Positions 24,201 to 36,995 of a DNA stretch of 64,000 bases are shown here, piece by piece. Under the pieces are notes generated by a model. It was not told where the DNA came from. It ran no database searches and saw only the letters and a program-made list of their open reading frames with translations. The stretch lies in NCBI GenBank assembly GCA_021234155.1, contig JAJEKV010000052.1:3577606-3641605 (forward strand). Reading direction: 5' to 3'. Origin of the DNA: Isoetes taiwanensis. Taxonomy: Eukaryota > Streptophyta > Lycopodiopsida > Isoetales > Isoetaceae. How positions within the stretch are numbered: the stretch's first letter is position 1; each line of letters begins with the position of its first letter. The position numbers and the translations under genes are program-made.

Positions 24201-24391
24201 TCATATAGCACCCCATATGGCAGCTTGTTTAAGGTGTTACTGGTACTAGCACATGGTAATTAGGTAATCAATAGAAATATGCAACAACTCCAATTAATAA
24301 CAAGTGGAATACTATGATAGAATAGTACATCGGTCTTTGATCTAAGTCTTTGGGGCTGCGTTTTTGATACCCACCGGCATACTTTTGCCCG
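24144..24391. repeat. Inverted repeat within the Tnp2 fragment
   Basis: GGGCAAAAGTATGCTGGTGG with the following GTATCAAAA (24,144-24,172) is repeated in reverse complement at 24,362-24,391 with a single C/T difference and a one-base length difference at the outer edge. The spacer is about 190 bases. In one frame on each strand both arms encode GQKYAGGYQK, so a short coding piece has been duplicated in inverted orientation. Confidence 0.85.
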
Positions 24392-24429
24392 AAGTCATTT
24401 CCGCTGATATGATCATTAAGGTTAATCAA

Positions 24430-25290
24430 TTTCTTCTTTACAATTCGCACCAATGGCAAAATGGATTGCTTTCGTTATGAGAAGCATAAAGGAAGAAATG
24501 GAAGAGAAGAGGCATGAATATAGGGCGAGCCGTACCACGAATATGAACCCTTTTGGGACAAGATGGAAAGAGAATGGGTACTACAGGCTTTGACCGATGC
24601 ATATCACAAGGGGGAGTATATTACAGACTTCTGGAATGGGCATACACACAAGGTGTCATGAAAAGGTAGTTGCAACAAATTATGTTGATGTAAAATCGAG
24701 TATTTTCTTTTGATGTTATTGTATCTATTGACATTAATGGTGCTTTTGACAGTATATATCTTACTCCTCGATATGGTGGCATGGGACCCAATATCGTGTG
24801 AGTTCTCTTGACATACACAGGAAGACTTGTGACTGCGGAGTCATGGCATCATTCACGATGGAGTTTCAATCAAGTGTTGCCGATCGTAATCGTCAGGAAG
24901 CCACCTGTGATTGGGTCGGGAGGTTAAAGACTATAATGGAGGTGGATGTTGGTGGCAATTTTAAGACCTTCATATTCGATGTCGATTGGTTTGACCTCCA
25001 ATTAAGGGGGGCCAGGCCTACAGTAAAGTATGATAGAACAAGTGGCTTTTTCATTTGTCAACTCTAGCAAGATGTACCACGGTAGTGAGGCGCTTGTCCT
25101 TCGGACAAGCGTGAGCAGTACACACATACACATATCCACTTCAAAATTTAGACCATCAATATCAATCTCACGTCCGGCTTCTTTGACCAGATTTTTTTTT
25201 CTTTCTGCGTCGACAAGACCCAACATGGTGGTTTATCATACAAACTACCCGAGGGGCCCAATATTCAAAGGTGTTGTGCTAGAGAGTCAA
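24430..25290 (+). pseudogene. Tnp2 DUF4216-like domain, second copy
   Basis: An upstream block QFLLYNS (about 24,429-24,450) matches the (Y)VLxNxxEVxPY segment that precedes DUF4216, and a Lys/Glu-rich IKEEMEEKRHEYRA follows (about 24,486-24,530). The frame 24,798-25,067 reads WVGRLKTIMEVDV, then GGNFKTFIFDVDWFDLQLRG, the DUF4216 core (strand, strand, WFD). The reading then shifts at about 25,060-25,080. The order DUF4218 then DUF4216 is that of intact CACTA Tnp2. A possible in-frame remnant up to about 25,290 is unrecognised. Confidence 0.7.
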
Positions 25291-26035
25291 TAACGTCGAA
25301 GAGCCCTCGGCGGATCAAGGCATTCAAACTCGGAAAAGCGAGCATCAAGAGGTTGGACCACCCGGCTCTCATGCGGCATCTTACACGAGCAATTCCACGA
25401 AAATGAGATGTACTTGGGCATTTTAATACAAATGTTGGCAATGCTAACAATGGCGACTCCTAGTTAGCACCTAGGAGGCGATCATTAAATTCTATATGTC
25501 AAATATTATGCACATCCTCGGTGCAATCCTTACGATAGGCTATGTCTATTGGTCTTAGGTGTGCAATAAAAACCCATTCAATTCAATTCTTTTTTCTCCC
25601 CCCTCCCCTTTTGGTATACATTATATCGAGGAGGAATAAAGAGCGGCTGGAACATGGGCTCAAAGAAGCCACATAGGCTCAAGCATTGCCTCTAGACTAG
25701 AACATGCAAAGAGTCTTCAATGGTATCTTAGTTACTTAGATTTTCTCTAACCTTAAACCCGATTGCCACCACCAAGTTAACGATCATTGCTTAATTTGAT
25801 GCTATCCACTAGCTTTACATTTGTGGATCAACGCTCTACCTTTCAAGCGGATAATAATAATGGTATTTTGTAGGGTGAACAAGTCCAAATACATAGAGTG
25901 AACCATGAGGACCTACGGATGTTGAGCGTGTGGCGTTGCATTTCCATAGGGTCGAACATGCTACCTAGGTTTAAACAAGCCTCTTAGGCTCAAGCATTAT
26001 CTAGGCTCAAACATGCCCCGATTATCAAACATGTA
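25290..26035. other. Spacer with GGCTCAAGCAT / CAAACATG repeat motifs
   Basis: No gene recognised. Between about 25,645 and 26,035 variants of GGCTCAAGCATTACCTAGG and CAAACATGCC recur irregularly (about 25,676, 25,976, 26,002, 26,026). Confidence 0.4.
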
Positions 26036-26150
26036 CACAACAAAAATAAAAATAGTTTAAATGGCGTCCGCTATAACAAATAACGTCGCATGCGGCGTAT
26101 TGACGTCGCATCGCGACATTACAATGGCGTTTAAAACTCATTTCTTAGTT
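26036..26150 (+). repeat. Solitary CACTA-type 5' terminus, E2 family
   Basis: Begins CACAACAAAAATAAAAATAG, followed by GCTATAACAAATAACG, GTCGCATGCGGCG and GACGTCGCATCGCGAC. E2's 5' end at 50,263 has the same order (CACATTAAAAAA ... CGCTATAACAAA ... AACGTCGCATGCGGCG) in the same orientation. No element body follows; the satellite begins within about 20 bases. I read it as a truncated element end. Confidence 0.65.
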
Positions 26151-29100
26151 GGGTTAACATGAGTGATCTTCACGGTCACGGAACTTGGTCAGAGGGCAGC
26201 GTCGGCGTTACGAGTCCATTGGCGAGTCAAATCGCGATTCAGGAGAGGGGAGGTCGCCCCGGTCCCCGGGGGCCAGGGGGAGAGAAATGGGGCAAAGCGG
26301 CTTCGGGGGATTTTAGGGTTAAAGTGATGCAGCTTCAACACCCCCTCCGCGTCAAGTCATCGGTATGCAAGGTCCCGCCCGAATCGACAAGGAGAGGGCC
26401 TCCAAAGCGTAAACCCCGTGGGTTGCGAGGTTAGAAGGGGTTTTGCGTTTTGGGGGCGAGACTTGGCCCCATTGCAAGGGGACGGCGAGAAGCCGCAGCC
26501 GAGGAGAATACGAACAAGGAACCGGCGGAGGCCGAGTTGGGCACGTCCTCCTCCCGATGTGGCAAGTAGAAGTCGGGGGCTTTGCAAAGTGGCAAGACAT
26601 TCATAAATTCGCAATTAATGCATTGTGCGAAAATAAATTCTGATTTTTTGCAGCTGGAATCCTAATCCATTTTCAAGACACGACCCAATTTTCGAAATTT
26701 TTAGGAGAAGGTCTAGGTCAAAGGGTTAGCATTAGAGCGGTGGGGCAGCGGGACAGGGGGCAAACCCGGCTGGCACCCTTCCCCAAGTCAAGCGAGGCGG
26801 GACCTTGCGGGGATCCCTCCACAAGAGGGAGAGTCCAGGGACCCCAGGGCGGGATCAAAAAAGTTCGAGGCAGACCCTTCTGGGGCTCCCAGGGGGCTGT
26901 GACGCTAATGACCACCCTCCGGAGCCGGTTCCCCTCCCGGCCGTTGGATCCCTCCGTTCGGGGGGCCCCTCTTGGGGAAGGCCCAAAAGATTCAGATCGG
27001 TCGGGAGAACTTGTCAAACCAAGGGGCGTCTGAGAATAAACCTTGTAAACCGCTTGATGTCTTGTCGTTCGGGACGCGGGAGGCTCGGAATGGCAAAATC
27101 GACCCTACCAAATCGTCCAGGAATGGCGAAATTACCCTAGGGAGCAAGTTACAAGGTCGGTTTTGCAAAAGAAAAACACTCCGCCCTCCCACGGCAAGTA
27201 TCGCATCCACATCCTAGGCCCAATTGACTACGAGTGTGATGGAAGTGAGAGCTACTTTGGCGCTTCTTGGAGGTGGGGTGGTCTTCTAGCCGCGGAACTT
27301 GGTCCCGAGGGCAGCGTCGGCGTTCTCGAGTCCATTGGCGAGAGTCAAATGCGATTCAGGAGAGGGGAGGTCGCCCGTCAGTCCCGGGGCCTTGGGGAGA
27401 GGAAATCCCGGGGCAAGCGGCTTAGGGGGATTTTAGGGTCCGTGCTCTGGCGTCCAACACCCCCACCCGCGTCAAGTCACCCGAGCGCAAAGGTCCCGCG
27501 AATCGACAAGGAGAGAGGGCCTCCAAAGCGTAAACCACGGGTGGGTTGCGTGTTCTAGAAGGGTTTTGCGTTTTGGGGGCGAGGGACTTGGTCCATTGCA
27601 CAGGACTGGCCGGCTGCAGGGAGAATCTGAACAAGGAGGCCCGGGGAGGCGGAGTTTGGGCCTGTCCTCCTCCCGATGTGGCAAGTAGAAGTCGAGCTTT
27701 TGCGATGGCAAGACATTCATAAATTCGCAATTAATGCATTGTCACGAAAATAAATTCTGATTTTTTGCCGGCTGGAATCTAATCCATTTCGGCCACAGCC
27801 CAATTTTGAAATTTACCGGAGAAGGTCTAGGTCAAAGGGTTAGCATTAGAGCGGTCGGGGCAGCCGGGTTGCGGAGAACAGCCGGTGGCACCCTTCCCCA
27901 AAGTCAAGCGAGACCGGGGACCTTGCGGGGGATCCCTCACAAGAGGGGAAGTGGGACAGGCGGGATCAAAAAGTTCGAGGCAGCCCTTCACGGCGGGCTC
28001 CCCGTACCGCTAATGAAACCACCCTCGGGGCGGTTCCCCTATCCGGCCCGTTGGATCCTCCGTTCGGGGGCCCCTCTTGGGGAAGGCCCAAAAGATTCCA
28101 GATCGGTCGGGAGAACTTGTCAAAACGCGGAAGTCTGAGGTCGGCCTTGTAGAAACAAGTAGCGATGTCTTGTCGTTCGAGTGCCGGGGGAGGCTCGAAT
28201 GGCAAATCGACCCTGCCAAATCGTCGAGGAATGGCGAAATTACCCTAGGGAGCAAGTTACAAGGTCGGGTTTTGCAAAGAAAGAAACACTCCGCCCTCCG
28301 TTGCCGTGGTAGCATCCACATCCTAGGCCAATTGACTACGAAGGTGTGATGGAAGTGAGCTACTTTGGCTTCTTGGAGGTCGGGTGGTCTTCACCCCCAC
28401 TCCATGGAACTTGGTCCCCGAGACGCGTCGGCGTTCTAGGAGTCCATTGGGGCGGTTTTGGAGTCAAATCGCGGTCCGGAGAGGGGAGGTCGGCGTTGCG
28501 TCCCGGGTCCCGAGGGCCTGGCGTAGGGGGAGAGGAATTCAGGGCAGCAGCTTCGGGGGATTTTAGGGTCCGTGCTCTGGCGTCAACACCCCCACTCCAC
28601 GTCAAGTCACGGCGCAAGGTCCCGCCCGAATCTGACAAGGAGAGGGCCTCCAAAACGTAAACCCTGTGGGTTGCCAGGTTCTAGAAGGGTTTGCGTTTTG
28701 GGGGGAGACTTGATCTGTTACACTGGGGACTGGCCCTGGCAGCAACCCGAGAATCACGGAACAAGGGAACTGGCGGAGCGGAGTTTGGGCCTGTCCTCCT
28801 CCCGATGTGGCAAGTAGAAGTCGGGGGGCGCTTTTGCAGTGGCAAGACATTCATAAATTCGCAATTAATGCATTTATACGAAAATAAATTCTGATTTTTT
28901 GCCAGCTGGATTCCTAACCCATCTCCAGCACACAGCCCAATTTTCGAAATTTTAGGAGAAGGTCTAGGTCAAAGGGTTAGCATTAGAGCGGTGGGGGCAG
29001 TGGGATTGCGGGCAACCTTGGCTGGCACCCTTCCCAAGTCAAGCGAGGCCCGAGGGACCTTGCGGGGATCCCTCACAAGAGGGAGAGTCCCAGGACCCCA

Positions 29101-30057
29101 AGATGCGGGATCCAAAAGTTTCGAGGCAGCCCTTCTGGCGGCTCCCGGGGGGAATGCAGCTAATGACCACCGAGAAAAGCCGGTTCCCCTATCCGGCCGT
29201 TGGATCCTCCGTTCGGGGCTCCTCTTGGGAAGGCAAAAGATTCCAGATCGGTCAGGAGAACTTGTCAAACCCTTGTTCTGAGGAAGTCGGCCTTCCCAAA
29301 CCATGATGTCTTGTCGTTCGGGCACCGGGGAGGCTCCGGAATGGCAAATCGACCCTGCCAAATCGTCGGGAATGGCGAAATTACCCTAGGGAGCAAGTTA
29401 CAAGGTGGGTTTGCAAAAGAAAGAAACACTCACGCCCTCCACGACAGTATCCCGCATCCACATCCTAGGCCAATTGACTACGAGTGTGATGGAAGTGAGC
29501 TACTTTGGCGCTTCTTGGAGGTCGGGTGGTCTTCTGGCCACGGAACTTGGTCCCCAGGGCAACGTCGACGTTCTGAGTCCATTGGCAGAGTCAAATCGCG
29601 ATTCCGGAGAGGGGAGGTCGCCCGTCCGTCCCCAGGGCCTTGGGGAGAGGAGTCCCGAACAGGCAGCAGGGGGATTTTTAGGGTCCGTGCTGCAGCGTCA
29701 ACACCCCCCTCCGCGTCAAGTCGGCGCAAGGTCCCTTGCGAGAATCGACAGGGAGGGCCTCCAAAGCATTAAACCTGTGGGTTGCCCGGGTTCTAGAAGG
29801 GTTTGCGTTTTGGGGGCGAGACTTGGTCTGTTACGCACTGGGACCTGCCGAGAAAAGCTGCGGAGAATCACGAACAAGGCGCCCGGGCCGAGTTTGGGCC
29901 TGTCCTCCTCCCGATGTGGCAAGTAGAAGTGGGGGCACTGCGGTGGCAAGACATTCATAAACCCGCAATTAATGCATTATGCGAAAATAAATTCTGATTT
30001 TTGCGGTGGATTCCTAACCCATCTCCGACCACCTGACCCAATTTCGAAATTTTAGGA

Positions 30058-30450
30058 GAAGGCTAGGTCAAAGGGTTAGCTAAAGGTCAAAGGAATGGAG
30101 TTTGTGGGATCGTTGTACTTGGGGTTGACCTTGGCTCATTTGGGCGTTATACTTGGTCTAAGATTGCATTGAGAATATAAGCATCATAACTATTAGAATG
30201 AAGATAAATGATTACGAGGAAAAGCATCATAACTACTAGAATGAAGATAAATGATTCTGAGAAAAGCAAAAGACTAGTGCGGGTTGGGGGGGGGTTAGAT
30301 TTGGTTGCTTGTGATGATGGTTGTGTTTTGATTATCAAGGCATATGGATAGAGAGAATGCCCTTGTTCAACAATTTGCTCCCTAAAGCTATTTGACATGG
30401 ATGGCATAATTAACTTGTAATGGCTGAATTCCGGGGCAAGCAACTTCGGG
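30058..30450 (-). repeat. B-specific segment, copy 1
   Basis: After the shared landmark, B units read AAGGTCAAAGGAATGGAG, a TTGTACTTGGGG-TTGACC block, two ~46 bp direct repeats (GCATCATAACTAYTAGAATG plus AAGATAAATGATT), AGATTTGGTTGCTTGTGATG and CTATTTGACATGGATGGC. This replaces the A segment that carries the BamHI sites. The B unit then carries the ~300 bp TCTAGAAGGGTTT sub-repeat twice. This copy has ATGATTACGAGG in the first 46 bp repeat where most copies have ATGATTCTGAG. Confidence 0.9.
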
Positions 30451-32249
30451 GGGAGTTTAGGGTCCCAACTCACGGCGTCAACACCCCACTCCATGTCAAG
30501 ATCACGGTTGCAAGGTCCGACCAAATCGACAAGGAGGGCCTCCGAAGCGTAAAACCACAGTGACTTGCCGATTCTAGAAGGGTTTTTGTTTTGGGGGCGA
30601 GTTTTTGGTCTTCTGCCCCGCAGAACTTGGTCCCCAAGGCAAGCGTCGGCGTTCCGAGTCCATTGGCGAGAGTCAAATCGCGATTCAGGAGGGGAGGTCG
30701 CGCGTCCGTCCCAGGGCCTTGGGGAGAGGAAATTGGGGCAAGCGGCTTAGGGGGATTTTAGGGTCCGTGCAGGCGTCAACACCCCACTCCCGCGTCAAGT
30801 CGCGGCGCAAGGTCCGCTAGAATCGACAAGGAGGGGCCTCCAAAGCGTAAACCACGTGGGTTGCGGGGTTCTAGAAGGGTTTTGCGTTTTGGGGGCGAGA
30901 CTTGTCTGCATTACACTTAGGACCGGCTGCAGCCGCAACAGGAGAATCTGGAGCAAGGGAAGCGGGGCGGGAGTTTGGGAACTGTCCTCCTCCCGATGTG
31001 GCAAGTAGAAGTTGGGGGCGCTTTTGTAGTGGCAAGACATTCATAAATTAGCAATTAATGCATTTATGCGAAAATAAATTCTGATTTTTTTGCCAGCTGG
31101 AATCCTAATCCATTTCAGCACACAGCCCAATTTTGAAATTTTAGGAGAAGGTCTAGGTCAAAGGGTTAGCATTAGAGCGGTCCGGGGCAGCCGGGTTGCG
31201 GGGCAACCAGAGCTGGCACCCTTCCCCAAGTCAAGCGAGACCCGGGACCTTGGGGATCCCTCACAAGAGGGGAGAGTCCAGGACCCCAAGAGGCGGGATC
31301 CAAAAAAAGTTCGAGCAGACCCTTACTAGCGGCGCTCCCGATTCTGCCGCTAATGACCACCCTCCCGGGGCCGGTTCCCCTATCCGGCCGTTGGATCCTC
31401 CGTTCGGGGGCCCCTCTTGGGGAAGGCCCAAAAGATTCAAGATCGGTCGGGAGAACTTGTCAAACAGCCCGGGCGTCTGAGGTCGGCCTTGTAGATGGCC
31501 ATGATGTCTTGTCGTTCGGGCACCGAGGGAGGCTCGGAATGGCAAATCGACCACCAAATCGTCCGGGAATGGCGAAATTACCCTAGGGAGCAAGTTACAA
31601 GGTCGGTTTTGCAAAGAAAAGAAACACTCTCCGCCCTCCACGGCGGTATCCGCATCCACATCCCAGCCAATTGACTACGAGTGTGATGGAAGTGAGATAC
31701 TTTGGCGCTTCTTGGAGGTCGGGTGGTCTTCGGCCCGAGGAACTTGGTCCCCAGCGTCGGCGTTCACGAGTCCATTGGCGAGTCAAATCGCGATTCGGAG
31801 GGGAGGTGGCCGTCATCCGTCCCAGGGCCTTGGGGAGAGAAATTCGGGGCAAGCGAGCTTCGGGGATTTTAGGGTCCGTGATAAAGCGTCAACACCCCCT
31901 CCCGCGTCAAGTCGCGCAAGGTCCGGAATCTGACAAGGAGAGGGCCTCCAAAATGTAAACCCTGTGGGTTGCCAGGTTCTAGAAAGGTTTGCGTTTTGGG
32001 GGCGAGACTTGGTCATTGCACTTGGGACCGGCCCGAAGCTGCGGCCGAGAATCTGAACAAGGGGAACCCGGCGGGCGGAGTTTGGGCTGTCCTCCTCCCG
32101 ATGTGGCAAGTAGAAGTCGGGGGCTTTGCGATGGCAAGACATTCATAAATTCGCAATTAATGCATTGTGCGAAAATAAATTCTGATTTTTGCCGGTGGAT
32201 TCCAAACCCATCTCGGCCACAGCCCAATTTTGAAATTTACCGGGAGAAG

Positions 32250-32605
32250 GCTAGGTCAAAGGGTTAGCTAAGGTCAAAGGAATGGAGTTTGTGGGATCGT
32301 TGTACTTGGGGTTGACCTTGGCTCATTTGGGCGTTATACTTGGTCTAAGATTGCATTGAGAATATAAGCATCATAACTATTAGAATGAAGATAAATGATT
32401 CTGAGAAAAACATCATAACTACTAGAATGAAGATAAATGATTACGGAAAAGCAAAAAGACTAGTGCGGGTTTGGGGGGTTAGATTTGGTTGCTTGTGATG
32501 ATGGTTGTGTTTCAATATCAAGGCATATGGATAGAGAATGCCCTTGTTCAATTTGCTCCCTAAAGCTATTTGACATGGATGGCATAATTAACTTGTAAAC
32601 TGAAG
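32250..32605 (-). repeat. B-specific segment, copy 2
   Basis: Same order as the copy at 30,058. The second 46 bp repeat ends ATGATTACGGAAAAG (about 32,437). Confidence 0.9.
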
Positions 32606-34416
32606 GGGCAAGCAACTTCCGGGGGGAGTTTAGGGTCCCAGCTCTGGCGTCAACACCCCCACTCCACGTCAAGATACGGTGCAAGGTCCCGACCAAATCG
32701 ACAAGGAGAGGGCCTCAAGCGTAAACCACGGTGACTTGCCGATTCTAGAAGGGTTTTTGTTTTGGGGGCGGGGTTTTTCTGGCCCTGAGAACTTGGTCCC
32801 AAAGACAGCGTCGGCGTTCGAGTCCATTGGCGAGAAGTCAAATCGCGATTCGGGAGGGAGGTCGCCCGTCCGTCCCGAGGGCCTTGGGGAGAGAAAACCG
32901 GGGCAAGCGGCTTAGGGGGATTTTAGGGTCCGTGCTCTGGCGTCAACACCCCCACTCCACGTCAAATCACGGTATGAGGTCCGCCCGTGGTCGACAAGGA
33001 GGGCCTCCAAAAGCGAAAACCACGTGGGTTGCGGGGTTCTAGAAGGGTTTGCGTTTTGGGGGGCGAGACAGTGCATTGCACTTGGGACTGGCCGAGAAGC
33101 TGCAGCCGAGAATCTGGAGCAAGGGAACTGGCGGGGCGGAGTTTGGGCCTGTCCTCCTCCCGATGTGGCAAGTAGAAGTGGGGGGCTTTTGCGATGGCAA
33201 GACATTCATAAATTCGCCAATTAATGCATTTATGCGAAAATAAATTCTGATTTTTTGCCAGCTGGAATCCTAATCCATTTCAGCACACACGGCCAATTTT
33301 TGAAATTTTAGGAGGAGAAGGTCTAGGTCAAAGGGTTAGCATTAGAGCGGTCGGGGCAGCCCGTTGCGGGGGCAGCAGAAGCTGGCACCCTCCCAAGTCA
33401 AGCGAGGCCAGGGACCTTGCGGGGATCCCTCACAAGAGGGGAGAGTCCGGAAGGCGGGGATCAAAAAGTTCTGAGGCAGCCCTTCTGGCAGCGCCCAAAT
33501 GCATGCTAATGACCACCCTCCAGGAGCCGGTTCCCCTATTCGAGATTTGGATCCTCGTATTGATGGGGGCCCTCTTCGAAGGCCCAAAGATGGATAGATC
33601 GAATAGGAGAACTTGTCAAAATCAGAGCGTCACGAGGGTCGGCCTTGTAGAAACCGCTTAATTGTCTTGTAATGTTCGGGCACCCGGGGAGGCTCGAATG
33701 GCAAATCGACCCTGCCAAATGCGTCCCGAACACCTAAATTGGGGGGTCAAGTTACATCGGGTTTTGCAAAAGAAAGAAAAACACTCCGCCCTCCCGCGAC
33801 GGTATTCCGCATCCACATCTGAGCCAATTGACTTAATACAGTGTGATGGAAGTGAGCTACTTTGGTACTTCTTGGAGGTCGGGTGGTCTTCTGACAAGCA
33901 CGAACTTGGTCCCGGGGGCAACGTCGACGTTCGAGTCCATTGGCGAAGTCAAATCGTGATTAGGAAGTCGCCTCGCCCGTCCCGGGGGCCTTGGGGAGAG
34001 GAAAGTCGGACAGCAGCTTCGGGGGATTTTTAGGGTAAGTGCTCTGGCGTCAACACCCGATTCCACGTCAAGTCCGCGGCGCAAGGTTCCGCCCGAATCT
34101 GAGGAGAGGGCCTCCAAAAGCGTAAACCACAGTGGGTTGCGGGTTCTAGAAAGGGTTTGCGTTTTGGGGGCGAGACAGTCTATTGCACAGGACTGGCGAG
34201 AAAACTTGCAGCCAGAATACGGAACAGAGGCCCGGCGGGGCGGAGTTTGGGCCTGTCCTCCTCCCGATGTGGCAAGTAGAAGTCGGGCGCTTTTGCGTGG
34301 CAAGACATTCATAAATTCGCAATTAATGCGTTGTGCGAAAATAAATTCTGATTTTTTGCCCAGCTGGATTCCTAACCCATCTCGGCACTACGGCCCAATT
34401 TTCGAAATTTTAGGAG

Positions 34417-34780
34417 AAGGCTAGGTCAAAGGGTTAGCTAAGGTCAAAGGAATGGAGTTTGTGGGATCGTTGTACTTGGGGTTGACCTTGGCTCATTTGG
34501 GCGTTATACTTGGTCTAAGATTGCATTGAGAATATAAGCATCATAACTATTAGAATGAAGATAAATGATTCTGAGAAAAGCATCATAACTACTAGAATGA
34601 AGATAAATGATTACAGAAAAGCAAAAGACTAGTGCGGGTTGGGGGTTAGATTTGGTTGCTTGTGATGATGGTTGTGTTTCGATTATCAAGGCATATGGAT
34701 AGAGAGAATGCCCTTGTTCAGCGGTTGCTCCCCTAAAGCTATTTGACATGGATGGCATAATTAACTTGTAATGAACTGAA
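34417..34780 (-). repeat. B-specific segment, copy 3
   Basis: Second 46 bp repeat ends ATGATTACAGAAAAG (about 34,607). Followed by an unusual unit with GTTTTGGCTTCTTGGAG (about 34,940), where the second sub-repeat recombines with the A-type GCTTCTTGGAG block. Confidence 0.9.
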
Positions 34781-36995
34781 GGGGGCAAGCAACCAGGGGG
34801 AGTTTAGGGTCCAGCTCTGGCGTCAACACCAAATGCTCCATGTCAAGATTACAGTTGCAGGGTCGACCAAATCGACAAGGAGAGGGCCTCCAAACGTAAA
34901 TCCCATCCTAGGTGACTTGACCCGGTTCTAGAAGGGGTTTTGTTTTGGCTTCTTGGAGTTTTGGTCTTCGGCCCACGAACTTGGTCCCAAAGGCAACGTC
35001 GGCGTTCACGAGTCCATTGGCGAGTCAAATGCGATTAGGAGGGGAGGTCGCCCGTCCGTCCCGAGGGCCTTAGGGAGGGAGAAGTCCGGAGGCAGCGGCT
35101 TAGGGGGATTTTAGGAGTCCGTGCTCGGCGTCAACACCCCCACTCCACGTCAGAGTCGCGGCGCAAGGTCCGCCCGAATCGACAAGGAGAGGGCCTCCAA
35201 AAGCGTAAACCACGTGGGTTGCGGGTTCTAGAAGGGTTTGCGTTTTGGGGGCGAGACTTGAATACTGTTGCACTTGGGACCTGGCGAGAGGCTGCAGCCG
35301 AGAATACGCGGAGCAAGGGGCCCGGCGGAGTGGAGTTTGGGCTTGTCCTCCTCGATGTGGCAAGTAGAAGTCGGGGCTTTGCAGTGGCAAGACATTCATA
35401 AATTCACAATTAATGCATTTATGCGAAAATAAATTCTGATTTTTGCCAGCTGGAATCCTAATCCATTTCCGGCACACGACCCAATTTTGAAAATTTTAGG
35501 AGAAGGTCTAGGTCAAAGGGTTAGCATTAGAGCGGTCGGGGGCAGCCCGTTGCGGGAACAACGAGCTGGCACCCTTCCCCAAGTCAAGCGAGGCCAGGAC
35601 CTTGCGAGGGGATCCCTCACAAGGGGAGAGTCCAGGATCCCAGAGGCGGGATCAAAAAGTTCGAGGCAGCCCTTCTGGCAGCGCTCCCGGGGGCTGCGCT
35701 AATGACCACCCTCAGGGCCGGTTCCCCTATCCGGCCGTTGGATCCTCCGTTCAGGGGGGCCCCTCTTGGGGAAGGCCCAAAAGATTCCAGATCGGTCAGG
35801 AGAACTTGTCAAAACAGCGGGGCGTCTGAGGGTGGCCTTGTAGAAACCGTAGTGTCTTGTCGTTTGGGCAGGGAGGCTCAGGAATGGCAAATCGACCCCT
35901 GCCAAATCGTCATCAGGAATGGCGAAATTACCCTAGGGAGCAAGTTACAAGGTGGGTTTTGCAAAGAAAAAACACTCCGCCCTCCCGCGGCGGTATCCAG
36001 CATCCCACATCCTAGGCTAATTGACTCACGAGTGTGATGGAAGTGAGCTACTTTGGCTTCTTGGAGGTCGGGTGGTCTTGGCCACGGAACTTGGTCCCCA
36101 TGGCAGCGTCGGCGTTCTGGAGTCCATTGGTGAATCAAATCCCTTCCTGGGGAGGGAGGTCTCCGGTCGTCCCTGGGGCCTTGGGAGAGGGAATTCGGGG
36201 TGGCGCCTTAGGGGGGATTTTGGGGTCCATGCTCTGGCGTCAACACCCCCACTCCTCCAAGTCAGGCATAGAAGGTCCAAGGTCCCTCCGAATGGAGCAA
36301 GGAGAGGGCCTCCAAAACGTAAAACCATTGGGTTGCCGGTTCTAGAAGGGTTCGTTTTTTGGGACTTGATGCATTGCACTTGGGGCCGAGAAGCTACAAG
36401 AGCCAGCTGAACGGGAACTGGCGGGCCGGAGTTTGGGCCTGTCCTCCTCCCGATGTGGCAAGTAGAAGCCCGGGGGCTTTTGCGATGTAAGACATTCTCC
36501 AGTGCATAATTAATGCATTGTATGCGAAAATAAATTCTGATTTTTGCAATTTGGAATCCTAATCCATTTCGGCCTATGACCCAATTTTCGAAATTTTCGG
36601 AGAAGGTCTAGGTCAAAGGGTTAGCATTAGAGCGGTGGGGCAGCCCGTTGGGGAGCACCCAGAGCTGGCACCATTTCCCAAGTCAAGCGAGGCTGGGACC
36701 TTGCGGGGATCCCTCACAAGAGGGGAGAGTCCGGACCCCAAGGCGGGATCCAAAAAGTTCGAGAAAGGCAGCCCTTCTGGCGGCTCCCGGGGGCTGCACG
36801 CTAAAAGCCACCCTCCCGGGCCCGGTTCCCCTATTTGGCCGTTGGATCCTCCGTTCGGGGGCCCCTCTTGGGAAGGCCCAAAAGATTCAGATCGGTCAGG
36901 AGAACTTGTCAAAAGCCATGGATGGCGAATTCGGCCTTGTAGAAGAACTGGTGTCTTGTCGTTCGGGCACCAGGGGGGGTTTAGGAATGGCAAAT

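Larger units (their letters stand above)
26160..36995 (-). repeat. Satellite array 2a, A and B monomers, reverse orientation
   Basis: The landmark GAAGG(T)CTAGGTCAAAGGG, the reverse complement of the array 1 landmark, recurs near 26,707, 27,822, 28,959, 30,058, 31,150, 32,250, 33,318, 34,417, 35,505 and 36,602 (spacing 1,068-1,137). The segment after each landmark is type A at 26,707, 27,822, 28,959, 31,150, 33,318, 35,505 and 36,602, and type B at 30,058, 32,250 and 34,417. From 28,959 to 35,505 A and B alternate, giving a ~2.2 kb higher-order repeat. The array stops inside an A unit at about 36,995, where the FCP1-like gene begins. Confidence 0.95.
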
